Source: Siderastrea radians
Taxonomy: Eukaryota > Cnidaria > Anthozoa > Scleractinia > Rhizangiidae
NCBI GenBank assembly: GCA_964017195.1
Contig: OZ024898.1
Coordinates: 11,245,130-11,309,129 of the forward strand
Direction: 5' to 3'
DNA: 64,000 nucleotides
In this document: in pieces, positions 45,878 to 53,533 of the stretch
Layout: every line of letters starts with the position of its first letter
Numbering within the stretch: the stretch's first letter is position 1
Notes under the pieces: generated by a model
Told to the model about the DNA's origin: nothing
Databases searched by the model: none
The model's input: the letters and a program-made list of their open reading frames with translations, nothing else
Made by a program: the position numbers and the translations under genes

Positions 45878-46149
45878 GAGACCAAAGGAATAATCAGATC
45901 ATCGATGAGTGTGAAAACATGAAATGGGACGGTGGTTTTTATAGAGAAATGAAAGGGTCACGTGGGAGGGAAGGGGCCAATGAAAAGGAGGTCCCATGAT
46001 ACTGTGGGAGGGGGACGGGGACGAGGAGGGGGGACCCCCCTCCCCCCCCTCCTTAGATAGACCATGAGGCATTGCGCGAAATGGGGGTATATAAGTCAAG
46101 GGAGGCCACAGGACGTCACTCTTAGCTTTGAGCCGGTCCTAAGTGACTT
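45878..46149. promoter_or_regulatory. Left bidirectional control region
   Basis: On the minus strand it has CCAAT-type, CCCACGTGAC and CTCTATAAAAACC elements; on the plus strand it has GGGTATATAAGTC at about 46085 ahead of the gene at 46150. In order and sequence (ACGTGG, CCAAT, a GGGGGGACCCCCCTCCCCCC core, then a TATA box) it mirrors the region at 62175-62394, in inverted orientation. Confidence 0.65.
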
Positions 46150-46704
46150 ATGTTAGTTGGTGGAGCAAAAATGTCAGAAACAAGAAGAGTATTGGGGTCC
46201 TTGGGTAGCGAGATGAATGTAGGAGGTGAGGAGACGCTGAGGAGGAGAGCAGGGCCGGAGTTAACCCCATTGGATCGCCACACGAGGCGAGTGTACGAGA
46301 GGAGGGAGGAAGCGTGGCGCCCCCTCAACAAATATCGCGTGGCGGCCTTCATCCGCATGTTAATTCTGTACGTGGTGGAGAGGGAGAATGGTCACCCCCG
46401 TGGACCACACCCAGAGATTGTAAAGATGTTACAGAAGACCCTGGCCAAGCGGATCATTCCCTTTATTTGTCGAAGGATAACGGCCACCATGGACGAACGT
46501 TTTTGGATAATTACTTTGGAACAGTTTAATCAGTTGGATTGGTATTTATTGAATCACCTGCCGCGAGTACATGCGGGGGACCGCTGGCAGGAAATTGCGT
46601 TTTTTTTTAAAGAAGTGGTCCGCCAAAGGGAAGAGTACAAACGGATGGAGCGGGAGAGAAGAAAGGAGCGAGCCAGTCGGGTACGACGTGTTTTGTTTCG
46701 TTGA
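46150..46704 (+). CDS. Basic, helical protein of unknown function (early-type position)
   Basis: 184 codons from the ATG at 46150; an in-frame ATG at 46171 is an alternative start. A TATA element about 60 bp upstream suggests its own promoter. The protein is rich in Arg and Glu, with a central hydrophobic helix near residues 63-80 (AAFIRMLILYVVE) and a strongly basic C-terminal tail of R/E helices. No domain recognised. It is transcribed away from the left control region, as the gene at 60509-62174 is from the right one, so it may be an early regulatory or replication accessory gene. No sequence similarity between these two products was evident by eye. Confidence 0.65.
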   Translation: MLVGGAKMSETRRVLGSLGSEMNVGGEETLRRRAGPELTPLDRHTRRVYERREEAWRPLNKYRVAAFIRMLILYVVERENGHPRGPHPEIVKMLQKTLAKRIIPFICRRITATMDERFWIITLEQFNQLDWYLLNHLPRVHAGDRWQEIAFFFKEVVRQREEYKRMERERRKERASRVRRVLFR

Positions 46705-47011
46705 ACATTTTTTTTTAATTCCTGTTGAGTTTTTTTATTGTGAGTCAAGACAACTGTGAGTCAAGAGACATTTATTTATGATCCACGTGCAAACTCAGTG
46801 TTGTCAGTTTTTTTTTATTTTTTAATTAAAAAGAGTTGATGTTACAAATGGTGGTTGGTCTTCTTTGCCACGCGGGGTGGGGTGTTCCTATGTACAATTG
46901 GAAAAAAAAAAATAAAAACTAAAAAAGGACTATGTACAATTGGAAAAAATAAAAACTAAAAAAGAATTGAAAAGAAAGCTATGTACAAATTGAAAAAGTA
47001 AAAACTAAAAA
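46705..47011. other. Non-coding spacer between convergent genes
   Basis: About 300 bp of A/T-rich DNA with repeated CTATGTACAATTGGAAAAA words (46889, 46930, 46979) and AATAAAAACTAAAAA tracts. It probably holds the polyadenylation signals of the two genes that meet here. Confidence 0.6.
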
Positions 47012-47707
47012 TTACAAATGAAAGTCTTCCAGTTCCATACGTAATTGATCAATGTTCTCGGGGAGACAGAAGGTGCGGTTGAATAAGGCTTGAATTTCGG
47101 CTCGGGTTTTGTCGTCCACCTCCCGGGATCCTACCACGGCACTGCTTTGATGAAGGGTGGGCTTTTTGGGTCCCCAAGGGACAAATTGACTGCCAGTGAC
47201 CAGGGTGGCTGCATTCTCGTTGACTTGGTAGTAATGGTCCGAACGGTACCACGTTTGACTGGGGATGTCAAAGAGGTAGACGGGTTTGCCTTGATCCATG
47301 GCCAATTGCACGGTCCAACCGGTCCCTCCTTTCACGCGTTTATGATCCGGTTCCAAAATACCAAAGGCATAGATGGTATGGGCTTTCTTGGCAATTTGAT
47401 AATTGCGTTGCAGCAATTGCAGGGTGTAAAAATGACTGGGCATTCGTTTGCCTAGTTTCTCTGCCGCTTGGTGAAGATGAGGGTTGGCCAACATCAGCAC
47501 TTCCACCGTAGAAGGGGTGATGAACGTGGCTCGAGGATGGTTCGGGGGGACCAGGACTTCGACTTGCATCCCAAAGTGTTTGGCCTGTTGTTCCACAAGG
47601 GCATCCGTACCTTTGGCTCCCCCTGTGTAGACCACATGGCCATGACCAATTTGGAGTTCCAAGGCATCCACATCGTGTTCTCCAATCATGTCGATGTTGG
47701 GGGGCAT
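47012..47707 (-). CDS. SLOG-fold (YpsA/DprA-like) protein, apparently circularly permuted
   Basis: 231 residues. Near the N-terminus (24-37) is HVVYTGGAKGTDAL, the SLOG nucleotide-binding signature (GGAxGxD), followed by VEVLVPP. QRNYQIAKKAHTIYAFG (100-116) and GGTGWTVQLAMDQGKPVYLF (127-146) match the later strands of the fold. The strand that normally starts such proteins, V-V-G-S-R, is instead near the C-terminus (191-195, followed by DDKTRAEIQALF). That order is the hallmark of a circularly permuted SLOG domain. SLOG proteins bind nucleotides or DNA in bacterial recombination (DprA) and signalling. The reading frame overlaps the end of the gene upstream by 22 bp. Function in this element is unknown; a nucleotide sensor or processing enzyme is inferred. 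Confidence 0.7.
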   Translation of the reverse strand: MPPNIDMIGEHDVDALELQIGHGHVVYTGGAKGTDALVEQQAKHFGMQVEVLVPPNHPRATFITPSTVEVLMLANPHLHQAAEKLGKRMPSHFYTLQLLQRNYQIAKKAHTIYAFGILEPDHKRVKGGTGWTVQLAMDQGKPVYLFDIPSQTWYRSDHYYQVNENAATLVTGSQFVPWGPKKPTLHQSSAVVGSREVDDKTRAEIQALFNRTFCLPENIDQLRMELEDFHL

Positions 47708-47910
47708 TTAAATACGTAGCCGGTGTCTGGACCTATAATAGCTAGAATCTCCGTGGGAGTCAACCCTAAGGCCAAACCGAAATCAATGACGTGGTGCTGT
47801 CGGCACTGTTGGAACGTGAATCCCACTGCTAGACCTCGTTTGACCCGTTCAGCCAAATAGTCTTCGGTGGAAGCAAAGTCGTCTCGGTTGAGATCTTGGT
47901 AGTAGTCCAT
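47686..47910 (-). CDS. Small protein of unknown function, coupled to the SLOG gene
   Basis: 74 residues, acidic N-terminus (MDYYQDLNRDD), then two helices, ending in TGYVFKCPP. Its 3' end overlaps the start of the SLOG gene by 22 bp, and the two likely share a transcript from a TATA-like CTATTTAAGA at about 47950 on the minus strand. The sequence LALGLTPTEILAIIGPD looks like a helix-turn-helix or helical pair, but no family is recognised. Confidence 0.6.
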   Translation of the reverse strand: MDYYQDLNRDDFASTEDYLAERVKRGLAVGFTFQQCRQHHVIDFGLALGLTPTEILAIIGPDTGYVFKCPPTST

Positions 47911-48120
47911 CTACTTGGAATGACGAGTCGGAGGACCAAGGGACCCTCTTAAATAGGAACACCTGACCAATGGGAAGACAAGAGGACCTTATATGGATTG
48001 AATAAGCTGACCAATGGGAAGACAAGAGGTCCTTATAAGGTCATGAAAAGCTGACCAATGAGAGCCAAGGGTCCAAGGTATAAAAAGGGCTCGGTGGTAG
48101 GGGTGAAAATAGTGAGCACG
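47911..48120. promoter_or_regulatory. Bidirectional promoter with three CTGACCAATG repeats
   Basis: CTGACCAATG begins at 47962, 48007 and 48051, spaced 45 and 44 bp; the first two are followed by GGAAGACAAGAGG and CCTTATA. A TATA box (GTATAAAAAGGG, 48078-48089) precedes the plus-strand gene at 48121, and CTATTTAAGA serves the minus strand. CCAAT is a binding site for NF-Y-type factors, so the element probably recruits host transcription here. Confidence 0.7.
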
Positions 48121-49002
48121 ATGTCAGTCGATCGCAAGAGAAAGACAACCCATCCCCCAGAGGGGAAGAAGAAGAAGAAGACTATTCAAACGATGACGCC
48201 CGTGGACTGTGATCCGGGGGTACGCGAGGTGGTGGAAGATACCCGAGCGGCGGTGGAAGATATGATGAAAGAATTGAATGACATGGCGGAGCAATCTACA
48301 CCCCCATTCACTCTGATGACCGTGTTTGACAATGAGGTGGGCCATCATCCAATCAAAGACAACAAGGAAAAGGTGGACTATATGGTATGTCCTTGCCATG
48401 ACGTGCGTTTGGAGGCCCGAGAATCTCAAAAGGGATGGAAGTATGTGAAATGTCCCATGCAACCCTGTTTGCTGTTTTGTGGTCAAGATCAAGCCCTGGA
48501 GTATATGAAAGCCGTGTATAGTCAACCTCATCTAGAAGTGTTGGACATGTGGACTTGTTTGCAGTGTTTTTGCCGGGAACCCGCCACGCTGCAACAGAGC
48601 CATTCAACCCAGAACCCCGATCGTTTGTTTCTGAATTGTTCCAAGAAAACGTGTGGCTTCTTCCGGTGGGCCGATCAACCCTTGGGTCCCAAGTACTGGA
48701 GTTGGTTTCATGACAACCCACCCAAGAAAGCCGACCAACAAGCTGAATCTCCTTTGTCTACCCGGGATGCGCAAGGATATCCCAAGCGGGGCTATGACAT
48801 CCCAGGGCCGCCTCCTCGAGCCCCCAGGAAAGAGGATCGCCCCCTGACAGATTATGAGAAACAATTGTTGCGAGAAATTCAAGAGCTCAAGAACCGTCAA
48901 GAAATGATGGTGGCCCCAGCGCCACCACCCCCCAAGTACAGTGACAGTGTGGAGAACTGGCAGAAAAGCCTCGAGACGGCCGTGTATGACGGTCTCTTTT
49001 AA
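48121..49002 (+). CDS. GRF-type zinc-finger protein
   Basis: 293 residues from the ATG at 48121; the open frame extends further upstream, but a TATA box at 48078 lies in that extension, so the downstream ATG is preferred. A Lys/Arg-rich N-terminus (nuclear signal, residues 5-21) is followed by a first Cys cluster (90-120: CPCHD ... CPMQPC) and a second (146-184: CLQCFC ... NPDRLFLNC ... CGFFRWAD), the latter a clear GRF zinc finger of the kind found in topoisomerase III, APE2 and viral proteins that bind single-stranded nucleic acid. The C-terminus is Pro-rich with a coiled-coil stretch (LREIQELKNRQEM). AATAAA follows at about 49013. Inferred role: DNA binding in replication or transcription. 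Confidence 0.75.
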   Translation: MSVDRKRKTTHPPEGKKKKKTIQTMTPVDCDPGVREVVEDTRAAVEDMMKELNDMAEQSTPPFTLMTVFDNEVGHHPIKDNKEKVDYMVCPCHDVRLEARESQKGWKYVKCPMQPCLLFCGQDQALEYMKAVYSQPHLEVLDMWTCLQCFCREPATLQQSHSTQNPDRLFLNCSKKTCGFFRWADQPLGPKYWSWFHDNPPKKADQQAESPLSTRDAQGYPKRGYDIPGPPPRAPRKEDRPLTDYEKQLLREIQELKNRQEMMVAPAPPPPKYSDSVENWQKSLETAVYDGLF

Positions 49003-49038
49003 ATGAGAGAACGAATAAAAATTTTTTTTATTTAGTCC

Positions 49039-49404
49039 ATGGAGTCTGTTGTGTGTGATGCGTGGGAGTCTCTCTTATCCCTGGTGGATTGGCAATGCCA
49101 TCAATCCCTGTGCCAAGTGTTATATGATCACCAACCCAGGTCCCAAATCCCGATTCCTCCCTGTCCCGAGGACACGCATCCTCTCCACGTCTTTGAAGAA
49201 ACCCACGTGGATCGTAACCTGTATCGATGGGTGGTGTTTGTCTTGTGGTTAAAAGCCCACCCAGAGGCGTGGCGATGGTATCGAATCATTCAAAAGGCGC
49301 ATCCCCACACCATCCCCACCATATTGACGTTATGGGATGAATGCCAAAAAGTATGGCCCCTCGAAAGAAAACTCAACGCTGGTCAACCACAACAACAAAG
49401 TTGA
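49039..49404 (+). CDS. Protein of unknown function upstream of integrase
   Basis: 121 residues, Trp- and His-rich (RNLYRWVVFVLWLKAHPEAW), with helical segments. It starts just after the GRF gene and overlaps the start of the integrase frame by 64 bp. No domain recognised. Composition and position suggest a genuine gene translated from the same transcript family. Confidence 0.55.
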   Translation: MESVVCDAWESLLSLVDWQCHQSLCQVLYDHQPRSQIPIPPCPEDTHPLHVFEETHVDRNLYRWVVFVLWLKAHPEAWRWYRIIQKAHPHTIPTILTLWDECQKVWPLERKLNAGQPQQQS

Positions 49405-50519
49405 AGAGAACCAAACGCCCTGTCTCGTCGTCGTCCACGAAGAAAAGCAAGGTCTCGCAACAATGGTTAAGCCGTTACCACGATCCTAGCGCCCCGGGGA
49501 GTTTAGGTGGGGTGCAACGGTTTGCCAAAGCCCAGGGTCTCCCTTTGAAAAAAGCCCAACGACTCTTGGAACAGGATGTGGGCTACACCTTGCATAAACC
49601 CCGACGTCGTCGTTTTGCTACCTTACCCGTGGTCGTAGGGGGTTTAGATGATCAATGGGCCGCGGATTTAGTGGAAGTGCAACGGTTGGCCAAACATAAT
49701 CGGGGTATACGCTACTTATTGACCGTCGTGGATGTGTTGTCCAAGTACGCGTGGGTCCAACCGTTGAAAACTAAAACCGGCGTGGCCCTCGTGAAAGCCT
49801 TTGAGAAGATTGTGAGAGAAGGAGGGCGGCACCCCAACCGATTGCAAACGGATCGAGGGAAAGAATTTTACAATCGGACCTTTCAACGATGGGCGGAGGA
49901 GCAAGACATTCACCATTTTTCCACCGAAGGGGATGCCAAAGCCAGTGTGGTGGAACGATTTAACCGCACCTTGAAAGAACGGTTGTACCGTTATTTGACC
50001 ACGGCCAACACCTTACGCTTTGACAATGTGTTACCCCAGTTGGTGCAAGGGTATAATGCCACCCGTCATCGAAGTATTGGTATGCCCCCCGAAGACGTGA
50101 CGTGGGACAACGAAGAAGCCGTGTGGAAACGATTGTACAGCAAGCGATTGAAAGGCCGGAAAAAACCCCAATTCAAAGTGGGAGATCGGGTCCGTCTCAA
50201 CACGATTCATCGGACCTTTGAAAAAGGCTATCTCCCCGGTTGGACCGAAGAAGTGTTTGTGGTGCATCGTGTGATCCCAGGCCCCGTGCCCACCTATAAG
50301 ATTCAGGAATGGGATGAGACCCCCATCCAAGGCACGTTTTATGAAGAGGATTTACAAAAAGTCCAGGTGTCCGATGTATTTCGCATCGAAAAGGTACTTA
50401 AGCGTCAAAAAGATCGTTGGTTGGTCAAGTGGAAAGGGTGGCCCGACAAGTACAATAGTTGGATTGCTCGTGGTGACGTGACATCCCTCCGACCGCGCAA
50501 ACGACGCCGACGACGCTAA
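49341..50519 (+). CDS. int: Retroviral-type (rve) integrase with C-terminal chromodomain
   Basis: 392 residues from 49341 (or from the ATG at 49353, MAPRKK). The DDE core shows Asp109 (WAADLVE), Asp171 (LQTDRGKEFYNR) and Glu205 (SVVERFNRTLKERLY), followed by YNATRHRSIGMPPEDV, as in Maverick/Polinton integrases. The C-terminal VFRIEKVLKRQKDRWLVKWK plus GWPDKYNSWI is a chromodomain, which would direct insertion to modified histones. The N-terminus is very basic and lacks the HHCC zinc finger of retroviral enzymes. The spacing from Asp171 to Glu205 is 33 residues, slightly short of the usual 35. It inserts the element's DNA into host chromosomes. Confidence 0.93.
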   Translation: MPKSMAPRKKTQRWSTTTTKLKRTKRPVSSSSTKKSKVSQQWLSRYHDPSAPGSLGGVQRFAKAQGLPLKKAQRLLEQDVGYTLHKPRRRRFATLPVVVGGLDDQWAADLVEVQRLAKHNRGIRYLLTVVDVLSKYAWVQPLKTKTGVALVKAFEKIVREGGRHPNRLQTDRGKEFYNRTFQRWAEEQDIHHFSTEGDAKASVVERFNRTLKERLYRYLTTANTLRFDNVLPQLVQGYNATRHRSIGMPPEDVTWDNEEAVWKRLYSKRLKGRKKPQFKVGDRVRLNTIHRTFEKGYLPGWTEEVFVVHRVIPGPVPTYKIQEWDETPIQGTFYEEDLQKVQVSDVFRIEKVLKRQKDRWLVKWKGWPDKYNSWIARGDVTSLRPRKRRRRR

Positions 50520-50523
50520 AACA

Positions 50524-51567
50524 ATGACGTTCGTCCCCAATTCGTCGTTTTACGTGACGTTGATGAGTCATGCGAGTACCAAGGAGTTTCCGGGCAACAA
50601 AGCCCATCTGTTCCGAAACCGCTTGCCGAAACCCATTCGATTTATGGGACGCGGATGGATGGTGGGCATGGCGAGTTTATCCTTACCCACCATTCCGGTG
50701 GTGGCGGAAGAAGGAGGCGTGGGCGAATCCCATCCTCTGTTGTATGTACGATGGCACGAACGCGTGCATGACAAAGACGATCAAGGCAACGATGTCTGGT
50801 GGCATCAACGTCGCGAACTCTTTACCTACGGTCGGGATATGAAAGAGGAATTGGCCTCGTCGACGGGATCGCACTTGTTTCATCAACTGGTGTACCGGTA
50901 CGAGCAAAGCCGTGCCAAACAAACCCAACCCCTCAACAAATGGGCCGAGAACAATGGCGTCAAATTGTACCCGACCTTTGAATGGACCTCCGACGGGGAT
51001 TTGGTGTTGAATACCGTCAATGTGGATTACAAACGACAAGTGGCCCGCGTGGAATGGGGTAGAACCTTGGCCTTGAGAATGGGATGGATTGAACAAGTGT
51101 CGACGGGAGTCTATCGATTGGGACCCAATATCCTACAAGAATTTCATTCGGACACGATTCCTACCCCGTCGGATGTCCTGGATGGCAGCAATAAACCCGC
51201 CTTTTGGAAAGTGGATGGGGATTATATGAACTTGAGTATGACCTGTAATTGGCGGTTTGTGAATTTGAACGTGACCTTTCGGCCCTCGTTGGAATTTCCC
51301 TTGGTGCGTCCTTTGCACGTGTATTGTGATGTAGGGACCAGTAGTATGGTAGGGGGTCGCATCACGGATCTCTTACGAGAAATCAAGTACCAGCCCAAAG
51401 AAACCACGCACTTTGAACCGCGCCATATTCAATATGTTCCGGTACGCAATGAAGTGGTGGAAATCGTGGAAACGCAAATGGCCGAAACCAATGGGGATCT
51501 CGCCCAATTTGGCGAAGGGCATACCCTCCTGACCCTCCACTTTAAAAGGGAGGTGGTGGTGGTGTGA
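50524..51567 (+). CDS. Conserved Maverick structural-type protein, paralogue A
   Basis: 347 residues, starting 4 nt after the integrase stop. N-terminal pattern SFYVTLMSHASTKEFPGNKA and LPKPIRFMGRGWMVGMASLSLP, C-terminal HVYCDVGTSSMVGG, LLREIKY and FGEGHTLLTLHF. The next gene shares all these landmarks, so the two are tandem paralogues. Proteins with this pattern accompany capsid genes in Maverick elements; I think it is a virion protein (minor capsid or vertex), but this is inference from neighbourhood and predicted beta-rich composition. Confidence 0.7.
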   Translation: MTFVPNSSFYVTLMSHASTKEFPGNKAHLFRNRLPKPIRFMGRGWMVGMASLSLPTIPVVAEEGGVGESHPLLYVRWHERVHDKDDQGNDVWWHQRRELFTYGRDMKEELASSTGSHLFHQLVYRYEQSRAKQTQPLNKWAENNGVKLYPTFEWTSDGDLVLNTVNVDYKRQVARVEWGRTLALRMGWIEQVSTGVYRLGPNILQEFHSDTIPTPSDVLDGSNKPAFWKVDGDYMNLSMTCNWRFVNLNVTFRPSLEFPLVRPLHVYCDVGTSSMVGGRITDLLREIKYQPKETTHFEPRHIQYVPVRNEVVEIVETQMAETNGDLAQFGEGHTLLTLHFKREVVVV

Positions 51568-51578
51568 AGCAGACAAAG

Positions 51579-52634
51579 ATGTCGTTCTACGTGACGTTAC
51601 CCAGTCATTCCAACCGACGTGAATTTCCCAACAACCAAGCCAATTCCTTCAAGATTCGTCTACCGAAACCGTTACAACTCACAGGGGGTGGATGGCAAGT
51701 GGGGTTGAGTGCCATTTCCTTACCGGATGCGCGCGTCAATTTGTATGAGTTGGTGAAGAAAAATGGGTACGTCATGGGGGTGTCCTGGGACCAAACCTAT
51801 CCCAAACCGAATGGAAAAGACGGGGAAATGACCTCGCGAGTAGACATTGCGCGAACCATCATCAATGACGTGAAAGATTTGGATTGGGTGGTGGATGGCG
51901 TGAGTTTCATGAAAGCCGTCATTGTTCACTTGGAACAACAACGTATGGAAATGGCCATTCAAGGGGGTCGATTTACCAATGATCAAGGCAAACACACCTA
52001 CATCAAGTTCAAGTGGGAAGGCGAAGATCTGCTCATTGACAACACCCATATCTGTCATTGCGGCATCGGAAAAACACCTGCCCTGACCATCTACACCAAG
52101 TTGGCTCTCAAGATGGGATGGTTACGTCAAGTTGACACGGTATTGATTTTGGGACCCAACTTACACCAAGAATTCATCGGGGATCAAGTCCCCAACATGA
52201 CAAAACCAGCCGTTGACAACGATTGGAAGGATGTCACCGACGGTCAAGGGAACGCGGTCTTTTGGACGGTGCGTTCTATTTTACCGGATTATTTACAATT
52301 GAGTATGAGCTGTAATTGGCGTTTCACCAACTTGAATGTGGCGTTTCGAGCGGTGGTGGGGGAACCCACACGATCCTTGCACGTGTACTCCGACGTGGCA
52401 GGCAGCACCGTGGTGGGCAATCGCGTGACCGATTTGTTGCGTGAAATCCAGTACAAGCGACAAGCACGTGGCACCCTGTACTTTGAACCGTTGCACATTC
52501 AATACATGTCTCTTCGTAACGAGGTGGTGGAAATGATTCATGTTCAAGTGGCCGAAACGATTGGTAGAGGAGGAGACTTGGTCAAGTTTGGTGAAGGTCA
52601 TACCATTGTCACGTTACACTTCAAAAAGGCATAA
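51579..52634 (+). CDS. Conserved Maverick structural-type protein, paralogue B
   Basis: 351 residues from ATG 51579, 11 nt after the stop of paralogue A. The same blocks recur: SFYVTLPSHSNRREFPNNQA, LPKPLQLTGGGWQVGLSAISLP, LGPNLHQEFIGD, LSMSCNWRFTNLNV, LHVYSDVAGSTVVGNRVTDL and FGEGHTIVTLHF. Divergence from A is substantial, which suggests two specialised subunits, for example different vertex or spike components. The nearby capsid and protease genes support a structural role. Confidence 0.7.
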   Translation: MSFYVTLPSHSNRREFPNNQANSFKIRLPKPLQLTGGGWQVGLSAISLPDARVNLYELVKKNGYVMGVSWDQTYPKPNGKDGEMTSRVDIARTIINDVKDLDWVVDGVSFMKAVIVHLEQQRMEMAIQGGRFTNDQGKHTYIKFKWEGEDLLIDNTHICHCGIGKTPALTIYTKLALKMGWLRQVDTVLILGPNLHQEFIGDQVPNMTKPAVDNDWKDVTDGQGNAVFWTVRSILPDYLQLSMSCNWRFTNLNVAFRAVVGEPTRSLHVYSDVAGSTVVGNRVTDLLREIQYKRQARGTLYFEPLHIQYMSLRNEVVEMIHVQVAETIGRGGDLVKFGEGHTIVTLHFKKA

Positions 52635-52668
52635 AAAAGAGAGACGAGAAGGGACCCCCCAGTCAATC

Positions 52669-52899
52669 ATGCCTCCGAAACGACGACGACGACGACGACG
52701 CCGACGACGTCCTCAAGAGGGCGAAGGGATCAACGCGGTGATTGCCGGGATTCCTAAAACCGCTTGGTCCATCACCAAAGGGATAGAAAAGTTAGCTAAA
52801 AAGAATGCCAGAAAATCGCATTTGAAACGCATGGAGGAAATCCGACAAGGAAAACGAAAACGCTATGCGGGGGAATCGTTTACGTGCAATCTCATGTGA
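52669..52899 (+). CDS. Small Arg-rich core protein
   Basis: 76 residues from the ATG at 52669; upstream in-frame codons belong to the overlap with the preceding gene. Begins MPPKRRRRRRRRRRPQEGEG, a run of ten Arg followed by a Q-x-G-x-G motif that resembles an adenain cleavage site and recurs at 57.8 kb. The rest is Lys-rich and helical. Expected role: packaged DNA-binding core protein like adenovirus VII or mu, trimmed by the protease. Confidence 0.7.
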   Translation: MPPKRRRRRRRRRRPQEGEGINAVIAGIPKTAWSITKGIEKLAKKNARKSHLKRMEEIRQGKRKRYAGESFTCNLM

Positions 52900-52965
52900 G
52901 ACGGTATAAAAAGGGGGTCCCATGAAGCACAGACAAAACGTTTATCCCTGGTGAAGAAGACAACC
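52900..52965 (+). promoter_or_regulatory. Internal TATA-type promoter
   Basis: GACGGTATAAAAAGGGGGTC at about 52900-52918 copies the style of the TATA box at 48078 (GTATAAAAAGGG) and stands 50-60 bp ahead of the next gene, so the downstream capsid cluster may have its own late promoter. Confidence 0.55.
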
Positions 52966-53292
52966 ATGCGTGGGGGAAGTTTGACACGATTTCGAACCGA
53001 CGAGTGGTATGATCAACAAGGCAAAGGATTGATGACGGATCTGATGCGTGGGGGGTTGCAAGGTCTTATAAGGACGCGAAATCCTTTAAAACTACCTAGT
53101 AATATCAAGAGAGGCTTGACAACGGGGTTATCACGAGGTGTCAAACGCAAAGCCGAACAAGTCATCAAAAAAGAAATCACCAAACAAGCCAAGAAAGCGT
53201 TGAGTCATAAGAGCGTAAAAGACGCCGTGCGGGTAGCCACGGCCTTATTTCCCAAACAAACCAAACGGGCGCGTGATATTTTGGGCGTGTGA
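52966..53292 (+). CDS. Small basic virion-type protein with MRGG motifs
   Basis: 108 residues from ATG 52966 (a GTG at 52951 is in frame, but ATG is preferred). It opens MRGGSLTRF and has a second MRGGLQG near residue 23; M-x-G-G is the consensus of adenovirus protease substrates. The remainder is Lys/Arg-rich with helical repeats (KRKAEQVIKKEITKQAKK). Probably an internal core or cement protein matured by the protease at 54939. Confidence 0.65.
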   Translation: MRGGSLTRFRTDEWYDQQGKGLMTDLMRGGLQGLIRTRNPLKLPSNIKRGLTTGLSRGVKRKAEQVIKKEITKQAKKALSHKSVKDAVRVATALFPKQTKRARDILGV

Positions 53293-53294
53293 AC

Positions 53295-53531
53295 ATGGAT
53301 CCCGTGCATTCACGACCTCGACGGATTCGCAGTAATCGAGGGTTGTCTCAATGGGGTGGCCTGTATCCGTTTTGGAAACTCATGCCACGACGACGACGAC
53401 AACGTGGTGGATGGTTGAGTGCCGAGGTGATGAGACTGCCCGGGTTTGATTTGAGACAACGTTTAGCACGACGACGACGGTATAAAAACCCCTCACGACG
53501 ACGTACCACCACTCGACGACGACGACGTTAA
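53295..53531 (+). CDS. Small Arg-rich core protein with QRGG site
   Basis: 78 residues from ATG 53295, 2 nt downstream of the previous stop. It has PRRRRQRGGWLSAE in the middle and ends in Arg-rich tracts (TTTRRRRR). The QRGG motif after a basic run is shared by at least five small proteins of this element. A protamine-like core protein is the likely role. Confidence 0.65.
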   Translation: MDPVHSRPRRIRSNRGLSQWGGLYPFWKLMPRRRRQRGGWLSAEVMRLPGFDLRQRLARRRRYKNPSRRRTTTRRRRR

Positions 53532-53533
53532 AC

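Noticed and set aside
45397..45893. Plus-strand frames of FLFDE/FLLIIR repeats and a 29-codon MSNMSN frame
   Set aside because: The first are artefacts of the 20-bp tandem array; the second lies antisense to a better-placed frame and has no promoter.
48058..48120. Upstream start for the GRF-finger gene at 48058
   Set aside because: A TATA box at 48078 lies within that extension, so translation more likely begins at the ATG at 48121.
49341..49560. Retroviral HHCC finger in the integrase N-terminus
   Set aside because: The required His and Cys pairs are absent; the region is simply Lys/Arg/Ser-rich.
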